DNA from: Anaerovorax sp. IOR16
GTDB lineage: Bacteria > Bacillota > Clostridia > Peptostreptococcales > Anaerovoracaceae
Length of the DNA stretch: 64,000 bases
Direction: 5' to 3'
NCBI RefSeq assembly: GCF_017168145.1
Contig: NZ_JADQTL010000008.1
Span: 248,001-312,000 of the forward strand
A model generated the notes under the pieces. It was not told where the DNA came from, did no database searches, and saw nothing but the letters and a program-made list of their open reading frames with translations. Positions 1 to 8,443 of this stretch are shown piece after piece; the first letter of the stretch is position 1; the number at the start of each line of letters is the position of its first letter. The position numbers and the translations under genes are program-made.

Positions 1-2160
1 TGATATTAGGTGCTGAATTTGCAACTGTAAATGACTTTTCTACCCATTGGGAATAAGTCCCCGCTATATCCTTTGCACGAACCTTAACCGTATATGTTCC
101 CACCGCATAGTAACCGTCTGCATTTTTGCCTTGCCATTCAAGCACAGTGGCATCTTCATCCGGATCACTTGCTGTGGCAGAAATATTTACAAGAAACTTT
201 CCATCTTTTGCAGTTCTTGTTGGGGTTGCTGTAAACTCAGAAATTTGGGGAGCCGTATTGGTTACGGTAATTTTCTGTGTACATCTGCTTTCTCTTCCCA
301 AACGGTCGGTTGAAACAGAAGTAAGAGCAAATTCACCTGTATCAGAAATCGAGATTGAGCCGCCCTTATCTGTCAGCACTCCAGTGTAACTTACAGGAGC
401 ACCGTTTTTGCTAAGTATCCATGTAATCTTTGCATTTTCGATATGTTCGGATTTGCTGACTTTTACATTGAACTCCTTACCATAATGAATTTGATTTGGC
501 ATGGTAAAGCCAAAATCCAATACAGGCATAATCGTAATGCTTTCACTGTGAGAATACTTTCTGCCAAGTAAATCTATCATGTCTGCGGTTAATACAAACT
601 CTCCATGCTCTTTGAATCTTACCTTACCTCCAAGAGCATTGAGGTTACCGTCAAGAACCATTTCAAGAGATTTCTTTTCACCATTTTTCATTACTATCCA
701 TTCCACGGGAAGTGTGTTGTTATGACCGCTTGTGCGAAGATCTATTTCCGTATCGGTATAGGCCGCTTTTGGCAGTTCAAATCCAATTGCAAGAATAGGC
801 AGAACCTCTGTAGTTTTCTTTGGTTCAAAAAGAAATACTCTGCCTGTTTCATCGGTAACTCGGCACACAAGTTCATAAATGCCTGCTCTCTTGAAATAGA
901 TTAAACCACCATTATTATTAAGTTTTCCATTGACAAAAGTGTTCCAATCTTGGTAACCAAAGGTATTATCTACAAGCCACTCCAAGGTAAGACCGTCTAA
1001 ATCTGTACTGGTTACCGTAATCTCAATCTCCGTATCGGTATGTGCATACTTCGGTGCTGAATAAGTCAAAGTAGGTACAGGGTATACTTTGATATTTTGC
1101 TCATAGGAATAACTTCTGCCACCGTCATCAGTAAATGAGGCTTTTAAAACATAGTTTCCTTTTTCTTTAAAACGAATATTGCCACCATCATTTGTCAAGC
1201 TGCCACTTAAACAATCAGTAAGAGAAACTTTCTGTTCATCTTTTGAGAGTGTCCATATGGCAGTTTTATCCCCAATTTCGCCTAAAGTGGTTTCCACCTT
1301 AACCATATCATCAGTATGCATAATAGTCGGAAGATAAAATCCTACAGAGCCTACGGGATAAACCGTAACTTTTGCGGTATTGGTGAATTTTCTGCCTGCT
1401 TTATCGGTTAATGTAACCGACAGCTGATAGACACCTTTTTCTGTGAAACGAATAATGCTGTCACTTAAAGCAAGGTTCCCTTTGATATATTTTTCAATCT
1501 CAACTTCTTTTCCGTCTTTTGTTAGTCTCCATGATGGTGACAAATTATCACTGTTTTTAATCTCTGTCGTAAGAATAATTGTTTTATCGGTATGTGTTAC
1601 ATTCGGTAAGTTAAGTTTTACCTCAGCCACAGGATAGACCGTGATTTCATGAGAAACAGTCACAACCTTTCCGATTTCATCAGTAATAGTGGCGGTTAGA
1701 GTGTAAATTCCTTTTTCTTTAAATTGCACCGTTCCACCAGTATTACTAAGCTCGCCTACAAGGGAATCTGTTATTTCTGCAGATTTACCATCTTTCGTAA
1801 GAGTCCATACAACAGAGTTACTGCTAAGGTTTTCAGCTTTTAAATCTACGGCAATACTTGTATCGGTATGTGCTGTATTCGGCAAAGTAAAATCTGCAGT
1901 TATAACAGGGTAGACGGATATAATCTGTTTACATGTAATTTTTCTGCCACGGCTGTTTTTAGCTGTTGCTGTAATAGCATAAGTACCTGTATCTTTTGCT
2001 TTGATTGTACCTCCATCAGCTTTCAGCTCACCCTCAAAGGACTTGGAAAATTCAATGGGAAGATCATTCTTGCTGACAGACCAAACGACAGAATTTACAT
2101 ATTTGCCTTGCGGTACAATGGTAATGGATTCTCCTACATACATTGTCTTTGGAAGAGTAA
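1..2160 (-). repeat. Tandem array of ~280-bp coding repeats
   Basis: On the plus strand a phrase close to TATCGGTATGTG (protein H-T-D-T) recurs near 745, 1035, 1305, 1580 and 1862, with a weaker copy near 2130. One unit read from about 1632 to 1916 is 95 residues, with L-P-N-T-A-H-T-D-T near its start, W-T-L-T-K-D-G in the middle and F-K-E-K-G-x-Y then T-I-T-D-E near its end. Units differ in sequence but keep length. Confidence 0.8.
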
Positions 2161-2911
2161 AGCTAAACTGTGGTTCAGGAACATAGGAGGAACTGCCGCC
2201 ACTGCTGTTCCCATGGGAAGGTTTTTCTTCTGGTTTTGCAACAGGTGGCTGTTGATCCTCTTTTTTTATCTGTTCTTTTGCTTTTTCTTCTTTCACAAGC
2301 ATTTGAAAGGCTTCCGCACGTGTAGCTGTATCATTTGGCTTTACTGTTTTATCAGGGTAGCCATTGATAATATAATACTTTCCACCAATGCAAAGATACA
2401 ACTTATCCTCTTTGTTCAAAAGCTGAATGTCTGTAAAATCAAGCTTACAAGTACAATCTTCGCTGTGGCAGTTCGTACCTAATGCACGAACCAACATCTT
2501 TACAATTTCCATTCTGGTAATAGGTTCATCAGGCTTAAATAAATTCTCTTTGTAATCAGATTCTTCAATAATTTCCTTACTTACAAGAAATAAGATATTA
2601 CCCTCTGACCAATGACTTTCAATATCCGTAAAAGAAGAAGCTGGATATTCCTTATCCTCAGCTATCTTTAACGTTCTTGCAAGAAGTGCTGTAAACTCTC
2701 CACGGGTAATGGTTTCATCTGGATGGCAAAGACCATCGGGAAAACCAGTAACAATACCTTGCTCTGTAAGTTTTTGAATTGCTTCTTCCGCCCAGTGTCC
2801 TTTTGCATCTTCAAAGTATAAATGCATAGCATATGCACTTCCTGCAAACATTGAAACGATAAGGCAGGCTATGAGCAGAAAAGAAGAAGTCCTTTTAAAT
2901 TTCTGATTCAT
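1..2911 (-). CDS. SLH-anchored surface protein with long tandem repeats (3' end outside window)
   Basis: The reading frame is open from ATG 2911 (GGAGGG five bases upstream) to the window edge, about 970 codons, with no stop in the window. Residues 1-30 are a signal peptide (basic start, hydrophobic core, A-Y-A before the cut). Three S-layer homology domains follow at about 31-83, 95-145 and 160-215 (F-x-D-I/A...HW and TR-x-E motifs), then a Pro/Gly/Ser-rich linker. The rest is at least seven repeats of about 95 residues ending in I-x-V-Y-P-V. SLH domains bind pyruvylated wall polymers, so this is inferred to be an exported surface protein of the ICE, perhaps for mating contact. The repeats look like beta-sandwich (Ig/cadherin-like) modules; I do not recognise the exact family. 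Confidence 0.85.
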   Translation of the reverse strand, partial: MNQKFKRTSSFLLIACLIVSMFAGSAYAMHLYFEDAKGHWAEEAIQKLTEQGIVTGFPDGLCHPDETITRGEFTALLARTLKIAEDKEYPASSFTDIESHWSEGNILFLVSKEIIEESDYKENLFKPDEPITRMEIVKMLVRALGTNCHSEDCTCKLDFTDIQLLNKEDKLYLCIGGKYYIINGYPDKTVKPNDTATRAEAFQMLVKEEKAKEQIKKEDQQPPVAKPEEKPSHGNSSGGSSSYVPEPQFSFTLPKTMYVGESITIVPQGKYVNSVVWSVSKNDLPIEFSKSFEGELKADGGTIKAKDTGTYAITATAKNSRGRKITCKQIISVYPVITADFTLPNTAHTDTSIAVDLKAENLSSNSVVWTLTKDGKSAEITDSLVGELSNTGGTVQFKEKGIYTLTATITDEIGKVVTVSHEITVYPVAEVKLNLPNVTHTDKTIILTTEIKNSDNLSPSWRLTKDGKEVEIEKYIKGNLALSDSIIRFTEKGVYQLSVTLTDKAGRKFTNTAKVTVYPVGSVGFYLPTIMHTDDMVKVETTLGEIGDKTAIWTLSKDEQKVSLTDCLSGSLTNDGGNIRFKEKGNYVLKASFTDDGGRSYSYEQNIKVYPVPTLTYSAPKYAHTDTEIEITVTSTDLDGLTLEWLVDNTFGYQDWNTFVNGKLNNNGGLIYFKRAGIYELVCRVTDETGRVFLFEPKKTTEVLPILAIGFELPKAAYTDTEIDLRTSGHNNTLPVEWIVMKNGEKKSLEMVLDGNLNALGGKVRFKEHGEFVLTADMIDLLGRKYSHSESITIMPVLDFGFTMPNQIHYGKEFNVKVSKSEHIENAKITWILSKNGAPVSYTGVLTDKGGSISISDTGEFALTSVSTDRLGRESRCTQKITVTNTAPQISEFTATPTRTAKDGKFLVNISATASDPDEDATVLEWQGKNADGYYAVGTYTVKVRAKDIAGTYSQWVEKSFTVANSAPNI

Positions 2912-2923
2912 ATTATCCCTCCG

Positions 2924-3175
2924 TTAACCTTGGTAGTTAAACATTTCTTGGATTTTGCTTTTTAGTGTCGGCATTACAACATCTCCGAATAAAGCATAAA
3001 GTCCTGCAAGAAGCAGACCGCCAAGTACAACTGCAATCAAGATTTTCACTGCACTGTCCACATAATTTTCACCGCTGTTATTTAAAGCGGCAGCTTTCAT
3101 TTTCATTGTCTGAAACATAAAAAACGCTTTAGCCTCAGTCATCTTTTTATTTGCAAAACAAATAATTTTCTTCAT
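2924..3175 (-). CDS. DUF6133/Maff2-type small membrane protein of conjugative elements
   Basis: 83 residues with one hydrophobic helix at about 45-68 and a conserved tail ending P-T-L-K-S-K-I-Q-E-M-F-N-Y-Q-G. The pattern G-E-x-Y-V-D-S-A-V-K-I-L-I before the helix is typical of the small Maff2/DUF6133 proteins found beside type IV secretion genes of clostridial ICEs, where a pilin-like role has been guessed but not shown. GGAGG precedes ATG 3175. It lies 12 bases before the SLH gene and 17 after the SpoVG-like gene, so all are probably one transcript. Confidence 0.75.
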   Translation of the reverse strand: MKKIICFANKKMTEAKAFFMFQTMKMKAAALNNSGENYVDSAVKILIAVVLGGLLLAGLYALFGDVVMPTLKSKIQEMFNYQG

Positions 3176-3192
3176 AATCGTATCCTCCTAAT

Positions 3193-3534
3193 TTACATTG
3201 TCATTGTTGGAGCAGAATTTTGCTCCCGTTCTACTGATTGTTCTTCTTTTTGTTTCTGTCCTTGGGTAAGAGTAATTTCATAAGCTTCAATGACCACATT
3301 CTTCAAATCATTTCTAGCTTCTGCAGTAATAGGAAAGCAGATGTCAATATACTCACCACGTTGTGTTTTGTAATTTGGCATAGATACAAACAATCCCTTT
3401 TGACCTTCCATAAGCTTAATTCCACGAATTGCAAATGCGCCATTTATATTGACATTTGCCATCGCTCTAAACTTACCGTCGGGGCGGATGCTTTGAATTT
3501 TCACATCATAGTGAAGTTCGTTGTTTTGTTTCAT
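3193..3534 (-). CDS. SpoVG-family regulator, ICE copy
   Basis: 113 residues. The first 90 match the SpoVG fold: V-K-I-Q-S-I near the start, A-x-A-N-V-N-I, F-A-I-R-G-I-K-L and a C-F-P-I-T-A-E-A-R region. SpoVG proteins are small nucleic-acid-binding regulators; copies inside ICEs carry a low-complexity tail as here (Gln/Glu-rich, ending P-T-M-T-M). The tail P-T-M-T-M also ends the ArdA-like protein encoded at 7250-8443, a shared feature of this element. A good GGAGG site precedes ATG 3534. The role is probably in regulating the element rather than host sporulation. Confidence 0.85.
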   Translation of the reverse strand: MKQNNELHYDVKIQSIRPDGKFRAMANVNINGAFAIRGIKLMEGQKGLFVSMPNYKTQRGEYIDICFPITAEARNDLKNVVIEAYEITLTQGQKQKEEQSVEREQNSAPTMTM

Positions 3535-3582
3535 TTTCTTGTTCCTCCTGTTTTTTAGTCATAAGAAAAAGGAATACAGTTT

Positions 3583-4140
3583 TTACATCTGCATTCCCAT
3601 TTCTTGTTGTAAGTTTGGCTCTATAAAGCCGATTTCTTTAAATCCAAATCTGTCCACATAGTAAAAACTTCTGCTTGTATCATCGTAAAGCTCCACTACA
3701 TCAGACATAGAAAGAGAATGCCCATTGTAGCCTTTTGGATGATTTATGTTGCATACGGTATAGATAGATTCCAAATCATTTGTATCGAGTTCACCATCAA
3801 ATAAAGCTTTGTAATGCTCAGCGGTCGGCTCACCGAACTTCTTTTGAAATTCCTCCAATGAGATAAAACGCATAGAAAAATCCGAATCAGCATTTAACTG
3901 CCAAATTCGGACTTTTTTAAGTGGCTTGTAATCTTCATTTAACTCAGCAATTTTTTCGCCTTTGGAAAGCTTATCAAAGATGCCCTCCATAACATTGATT
4001 TCATAATTTCTCTTTTCGCACCATACTTTCAGCTCCTCGCAATCAAACATGGTATCTACTGAAGCTTTGCCGTCCTTTATATATCCCGCAGGACTGCCAT
4101 AGTAATAAATACAGCGGTTTTTGAGTTTAATACTATCCAT
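3583..4140 (-). CDS. YodL-domain protein
   Basis: 185 residues. The second half reads like a YodL domain: I-W-Q-L-N-A-D-S then R-F-I-S-L-E-E, L-E-S-I-Y-T-V-C-N, G-H-S-L-S-M-S-D-V-V-E-L and a Y-Y-V-D-R-F-G-F end. This domain of unknown biochemical role is frequent in clostridial ICEs, alone or fused to helicases and methylases. The first 60 residues show nothing recognisable. The gene starts at ATG 4140, 13 bases after the DUF3849 gene, in the same operon. No enzyme motif is visible, so no activity is proposed. Confidence 0.7.
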   Translation of the reverse strand: MDSIKLKNRCIYYYGSPAGYIKDGKASVDTMFDCEELKVWCEKRNYEINVMEGIFDKLSKGEKIAELNEDYKPLKKVRIWQLNADSDFSMRFISLEEFQKKFGEPTAEHYKALFDGELDTNDLESIYTVCNINHPKGYNGHSLSMSDVVELYDDTSRSFYYVDRFGFKEIGFIEPNLQQEMGMQM

Positions 4141-4153
4141 AAAATCCTCCTCA

Positions 4154-4891
4154 TTACTGCATTTTTATTCCTCCCATATCTTGATTTTCCTCCATGTTCA
4201 CTCCTATCTCATTTAGCTTTTCCAATGCCCAATCTGGGAGGTGCTCGGTTTTCAGCTCTCCGATAAAGTCGCTGCGTTCATATTGGCACTTTTCGCCATC
4301 GGAAAGAAATCTGCCGAACACCTTTCTTCCACTTGCCGTAGGAGAGCAGCCAAAGCCGCCCTCACATAAAACAAGCTGGTCACGAGGATTTTTATACTCA
4401 TCTTTGAGGTTTGTGGGACGAAGTACCATCACCTTACCCTCAAAGTTAAGCCCTGTTGGATCATTGCAGTGTTTTGGCTCCCACAAGTTTAAATCTTGGT
4501 AGGCTCGTATTGCTTGGTTAATAAATCCATCCAGTACAGCAGGGTGGCTATCCACGGCAAACTCCAAACGTTTATCAAATCCTTGAATCTTATCGGGAGA
4601 AATATAAAAGCTTTTTGCCCAATCCTTATTCTCACGAGAAAATCTGCCATCATGATTTTTTTGCTGTACGGAATTGGCAAGAACAAAGTTGACTCTGTCA
4701 TATCCAAACTGTGAAATTACTTGTTCTGCTGTATTTTTTGCAAGCCTTAAGCCATTAAAATTCTGGGCAATGACTTTTTCAATGGCATTTCTACACTCTA
4801 CATTTGCTTTATGGGACTCCTTATATAAATCAAGTTCTTGATTTTCCTTTGCAAACTGAAAGCTGTACGGATATACATAATTTTTATCCAT
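4154..4891 (-). CDS. DUF3849-domain protein
   Basis: 245 residues. The start (Y-P-Y-S-F-Q-F-A-K-E-N-Q-E-L then Y-K-E-S-H-K-A-N-V-E-C) is the hallmark of DUF3849, a domain restricted to mobile elements of Clostridia and of unknown function. The C-terminal half contains G-K-V-M-V-L-R-P and a C-E-G-G-F-G-C-S-P segment that I cannot place. Its start overlaps the end of the upstream Cys4/AbrB-like gene by eight bases, suggesting translational coupling. Confidence 0.7.
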   Translation of the reverse strand: MDKNYVYPYSFQFAKENQELDLYKESHKANVECRNAIEKVIAQNFNGLRLAKNTAEQVISQFGYDRVNFVLANSVQQKNHDGRFSRENKDWAKSFYISPDKIQGFDKRLEFAVDSHPAVLDGFINQAIRAYQDLNLWEPKHCNDPTGLNFEGKVMVLRPTNLKDEYKNPRDQLVLCEGGFGCSPTASGRKVFGRFLSDGEKCQYERSDFIGELKTEHLPDWALEKLNEIGVNMEENQDMGGIKMQ

Positions 4892-5363
4892 GAAGAAGTT
4901 CCCCCTTTACAAGCAAAGCATCAAGTTCGCCCATACAAATTCCATAGTTATAAAGTAATTCACGAATATCTTCGGGAATATCTGCAATATCATGGTCGTA
5001 TTCTGCTTGTTCCACACGCACAATTCCGCTGTCTTCCTCAGCATATGCAACCAGTTTTGTATCTTTTGGAATTCCTGCGGTTTCGAGCATATAGTCGGGG
5101 AGTTTGATATTTTCTGTATCCATTTCTTCACAATGGCCGCAATCCTCACAAGTACCACAATTTTTTGCTAAGACTTCGAGCAGATTTTGAGTGATATCCG
5201 TAAACGTTTCAATGGTTTTTACCATATCCATTGCCGTCATTTTTGCCTTTGTCAGTATAATAAGGCGGTCTACTGCGGTAAGAACTACTTCATCACCTAA
5301 GTTTGCAAATTCTATCATTTCATTTTCAACAACCAAGCCTTGCTGTTCATTTAATTTTTTCAT
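4884..5363 (-). CDS. Unknown ICE protein with Cys4 cluster and AbrB-like hairpin
   Basis: 159 residues. Not a family I recognise. A helical N-terminal half is followed by four cysteines spaced two apart (C-G-T-C-E-D-C-G-H-C), fit for a metal or Fe-S site. After that I-K-L-P-D-Y-M-L-E-T-A-G-I resembles the swapped-hairpin (AbrB/SpoVT) DNA-binding pattern, which suggests but does not prove DNA binding. I chose ATG 5363 because AGGAGG lies nine bases upstream; an ATG two codons earlier sits only three bases after the site. The gene overlaps the DUF3849 gene. Confidence 0.6.
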   Translation of the reverse strand: MKKLNEQQGLVVENEMIEFANLGDEVVLTAVDRLIILTKAKMTAMDMVKTIETFTDITQNLLEVLAKNCGTCEDCGHCEEMDTENIKLPDYMLETAGIPKDTKLVAYAEEDSGIVRVEQAEYDHDIADIPEDIRELLYNYGICMGELDALLVKGELLHG

Positions 5364-5376
5364 GTACATATTCCTC

Positions 5377-6339
5377 CTAATCCTCTTTTAAGTAATATTC
5401 AAACTGTTCGTCCTCGTCCTCCAAATTAGAGAAAAGGTTCATTTGAAAGCTCAAATCCTCCATAATCATCTTCTTTGGATCATAATTTGTAATAATCAAT
5501 TCACTGTACTCGGCACCTCCTTCATAACGCTGAGCCAAATTATTGATACGAACAGCAGAGCGAATATAAAAATCCTTATACAGTTCTCTGATGTACTCAC
5601 AATCGTTATACGACACCATCCATAATCCCTTGCACTCTGAAAGCGTATCTCGAAGTCTTACATGGTTCTCTTTTGCAAATCCCACAGAATAATGCCCTTC
5701 TGTTCCAAAATAAGGCGGATCGCAATAGATGAATGCACCATCTCTGTCATACTGCTTGATTAAGTCCTCAAAGTCCTTGTTTTCTATAACAACGTCTTTT
5801 AATCTTTCTGAGGCTTCCCATATAATTCTGAAACACTTTCGAATGTCACAGGGTTGACCTCCAAAGGATGTTGTACTACTGCCATAGCTGTACTTAATAA
5901 GCTTAAAAAAGGCTGCTGCTCTTTTTACTTCGTATAACTCTGTTTTCTTTTCATATAGAAGTTTCATTTCTTCAGCAGACGGTGGAGCAATATATTTTTC
6001 TGCCAATTCCAGTTCTTCAACCATATATGCGTCAGTAAACTCTTCCTGCTCAATAAAATTTCTAAGAACTCCAAATTCATCTCTTGAACAGAGAGGCAAA
6101 AATCCAAGTTCTTTTAAAAAAGCAAGTGGACGTTCTTTCACACATAAAAAAAGGTTTACAAGATTTGAATTAAAATCGTTGTAAACCTCCATACAATTCT
6201 TTCTCTGCCTTTTGCCAAAGAGTACCCAACCGCCACCACCAAACACTTCTATATATCGAGTATGTTTTTTAGGAAACAGCTTATATAACAACTTCCTTAG
6301 AGACTTTTTCCCGCCAATCCATGAAATAAAGCTATTCAC
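5377..6339 (-). CDS. Dam-type (D12 class) DNA adenine N6-methyltransferase
   Basis: 320 residues. The N-terminus holds the AdoMet motif (F-I-S-W-I-G-G-K-K then Y-I-E-V-F-G-G-G-G-W), and the catalytic D-P-P-Y is at C-D-P-P-Y-F-G. Both are arranged as in D12-class enzymes, which methylate adenine N6. The frame stays open upstream into the antirepressor gene, but the start is GTG 6339: AGAAGGTGA lies six bases before it and the D12 homology starts at once. No matching restriction gene is nearby, so it is an orphan methylase, probably shielding or regulating the element; the target sequence cannot be told. Confidence 0.85.
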   Translation of the reverse strand: MNSFISWIGGKKSLRKLLYKLFPKKHTRYIEVFGGGGWVLFGKRQRKNCMEVYNDFNSNLVNLFLCVKERPLAFLKELGFLPLCSRDEFGVLRNFIEQEEFTDAYMVEELELAEKYIAPPSAEEMKLLYEKKTELYEVKRAAAFFKLIKYSYGSSTTSFGGQPCDIRKCFRIIWEASERLKDVVIENKDFEDLIKQYDRDGAFIYCDPPYFGTEGHYSVGFAKENHVRLRDTLSECKGLWMVSYNDCEYIRELYKDFYIRSAVRINNLAQRYEGGAEYSELIITNYDPKKMIMEDLSFQMNLFSNLEDEDEQFEYYLKED

Positions 6340-6366
6340 TTTTCTATCACCTTCTTTCTGAGAAAC

Positions 6367-6412
6367 AAAAAAGGCCGACTGCTTTACTGCATTTGCAGTG
6401 AAACAATCGGCC
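6367..6412 (-). terminator. Rho-independent terminator after the antirepressor gene
   Basis: On the minus strand GGCCGATTG pairs with CAGTCGGCC around an inner ACTGCA/TGCAGT stem, followed by a run of T. It lies between the antirepressor stop and the methylase start. Confidence 0.8.
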
Positions 6413-6427
6413 TTTACTCTGCGGTGT

Positions 6428-7165
6428 TCATATAATCTCACACTCGATAAGAAGTTCCATAAAATACTGTCTGCCTTTTGGCGTGATAAGGGTTTGTGTG
6501 CCACTGTGTCCGTTTCTGCAAAACTCTTTGATTTCAAAAAGTCCGCTATGAACAAATGACTGCATTGGGTGAATGACTTGCTTTGTGTCACGAAACACAA
6601 ACTTTTTATCAAGCAGAAATTGAGTAAATCTCATTGGTTTAATACCGAGTTCCTTTGCGGTAGTGCGGAAATTAACAAGCAAGTTGTTATCTACCAAGGT
6701 GTCAAAGTAATCTGCTTTGGGTTCTAACGTGTCAATTTCATCTTTCAGTCTTTCATTTTCTTCCGCTACCTTTAACATCTGTCTTAAAAACACCGACAAG
6801 TTTTCTGGATTATGGAAAATATCATCAAGCTTTGCTTTGGTAATATATCCACCATAGGCTCTAATAGAGGGGAGGACTTCAGAAGTTACCCAACGCTTAA
6901 ACTTCTTAGCGGTAGGTAGTTTACTGGAGAGAATAAGGGAATAAAGACCACTTTCATTAATAAGAGTTCCTTTTGTTCCGTTGACGGTGAACGTTTCGTT
7001 CACCGTCCTATCATCCTCGTCAACATGATCTCGGATTGCCTTTTGGGGATTGCTATATTTTAAAATTTGTGCTACATCTTTTCCCACAAACCAAGGTTCA
7101 CCATCAATGAGCAAGGTTCTTATCTGCCCGAATTCCTCGTATTCAAAAATCTTTAGTTCATGCAT
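6428..7165 (-). CDS. Phage-type antirepressor, BRO-N plus KilAC domains
   Basis: 245 residues. Residues 5-110 form a BRO-N domain (P-W-F-V-G-K-D-V-A-Q-I-L, S-G-L-Y-S-L-I-L-S-S-K and F-K-R-W-V-T-S-E-V-L-P). After a coiled segment comes a KilAC/ANT-type DNA-binding domain from about 145 (T-T-A-K-E-L-G-I, F-T-Q-F-L-L). Proteins of this kind counter repressors in phages and ICEs. GGAAAG precedes ATG 7165. Hairpin terminators flank it on both sides, so it is probably its own transcript. Confidence 0.9.
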   Translation of the reverse strand: MHELKIFEYEEFGQIRTLLIDGEPWFVGKDVAQILKYSNPQKAIRDHVDEDDRTVNETFTVNGTKGTLINESGLYSLILSSKLPTAKKFKRWVTSEVLPSIRAYGGYITKAKLDDIFHNPENLSVFLRQMLKVAEENERLKDEIDTLEPKADYFDTLVDNNLLVNFRTTAKELGIKPMRFTQFLLDKKFVFRDTKQVIHPMQSFVHSGLFEIKEFCRNGHSGTQTLITPKGRQYFMELLIECEII

Positions 7166-7190
7166 TCACATTCTTCCTTTCCGTACAAAC

Positions 7191-7234
7191 AAAAAAGGCC
7201 GGCAAGTTGATGCTTTCACATCTTCCTGTCGGCC
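7191..7234 (-). terminator. Rho-independent terminator after the first ArdA-like gene
   Basis: Minus strand: GGCCGACAG arm pairs with CTTGCCGGCC, followed by six T. Its GGCCG arms resemble the terminator at 6367-6412. Confidence 0.75.
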
Positions 7235-7249
7235 GTTATTGCTTTATAT

Positions 7250-8443
7250 TCATTTCATTTCCATTGTCATGGTTGGTTTGTTTTGTTCAATCTGCATAGA
7301 AAGTGTCAATCCAGAGAAAGGCACTAACATTCCATAGGGTGTTTTCTCCACACCGTTTTTTTGCATCAATGCCGTTCCGTACCCATCCGTAGAAAGATAG
7401 AAAAGCAAGTCATCTTTTAAAGGCATATCAATATCTTTCAGCATTTTTATTGCATATTCCGATGGAGTTTCACATCCACACTCCAAGGTGAATTCACTTA
7501 GATATTCCGTAACCTCTACGGCAGTCTGCAGATTGAATTTATCAAATGTACTCAGCATTGCCTTGTATTTTGGAATATCTCCATAGGCTTTCATAGTTTC
7601 AATTTTTCTTGCAAGTTCATTGAGAGTGTATAAGTCACTCATATCATAAAACACTTCTTCCAGTTGTGGTATGGTGCTTTCATACTCATAAAACACACAT
7701 TCTTGTGGGGTGCTTGCCCCAGCTTTCTTTACAGCAGTTATAATGTTCGTATTATTTGCTGGCAGTGTAAGTGTTACGGTATGTTCATCATTTGGAATAT
7801 CTCCTATGGGTGCTTTGGCAATCTCTAATCGAAACACATAATTTTTAGGCTGAGGAACAGGGAAGTTTCCGTTATACAGCTGTTTCAGTTCTTCATTTAC
7901 GACTGCATAACCTCTGCCGCAATAAATGCCGTTTTCTTGTTCCCGCATTTCTTTACCCACTTTTTCGCTGTCGATATGGGAAAGTAACCAATTTGCTTTT
8001 TCTGTTGGAAGATTATCAAGCTGTGATACAAACTCATTATCAATATAAAAATTTCCCAGTTCCTTATCATTAAGAACGGGGATATAGTGCATATCTATTT
8101 CATTTACATTCATTGCTAAATTGATGAGTTCACTTATCGTTACCGTATCATTTTTACAGGTAATAGCCGTCAAGGCTTCAAACCGCTGTTGATCCACTTC
8201 ATCTAAATTTTCTACTAACGCTGCAAAATGATTGAGTTCATACAGACTGCAAGGCTCCAGTGCTTTTTCGGCAAGTAGGTCATATTCAATTAAACATTCC
8301 GCAGAAATAACCTTGCTGTCTTCAGATGTGCTGTGTATTTTTTCCAAGCAGTCCTTCATTTCTTCAAAAGTGGCTGGGAGTTCTATGTTTGCATATAACT
8401 TTCCGCTTTTATTGCAGAGTTCTGCTTGCATTACTTTTTTCAT
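7250..8443 (-). CDS. ArdA-like antirestriction protein, two-domain form
   Basis: 397 residues, more than twice the length of classical ArdA (about 165). The ArdA-like signature Y-E-L-N-H-F-A-A-L-V-E-N-L-D plus F-E-A-L occurs near residues 63-88, and a second version (T-L-N-E-L-A-R-K-I-E-T-M) near 277-290, so it looks duplicated. ArdA proteins are acidic DNA mimics that block type I restriction enzymes; this chain is rich in Asp/Glu as expected. The start at ATG 8443 has GGAGG, and its ATGA overlaps the DUF4314 stop. Assignment to ArdA rests on these weak motifs only. Confidence 0.55.
   Translation of the reverse strand: MKKVMQAELCNKSGKLYANIELPATFEEMKDCLEKIHSTSEDSKVISAECLIEYDLLAEKALEPCSLYELNHFAALVENLDEVDQQRFEALTAITCKNDTVTISELINLAMNVNEIDMHYIPVLNDKELGNFYIDNEFVSQLDNLPTEKANWLLSHIDSEKVGKEMREQENGIYCGRGYAVVNEELKQLYNGNFPVPQPKNYVFRLEIAKAPIGDIPNDEHTVTLTLPANNTNIITAVKKAGASTPQECVFYEYESTIPQLEEVFYDMSDLYTLNELARKIETMKAYGDIPKYKAMLSTFDKFNLQTAVEVTEYLSEFTLECGCETPSEYAIKMLKDIDMPLKDDLLFYLSTDGYGTALMQKNGVEKTPYGMLVPFSGLTLSMQIEQNKPTMTMEMK

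Noticed and set aside
1868-2482. Plus-strand open frame of 204 codons
   Set aside because: It is antisense to the SLH protein gene, lacks a ribosome site and reads as low-complexity Phe/Cys-rich sequence; it exists only because of the codon use of the real gene.
6340-6612. N-terminal extension of the adenine methylase
   Set aside because: The longer frame overlaps the antirepressor gene and the terminator, and has no homology; GTG 6339 has the ribosome site.
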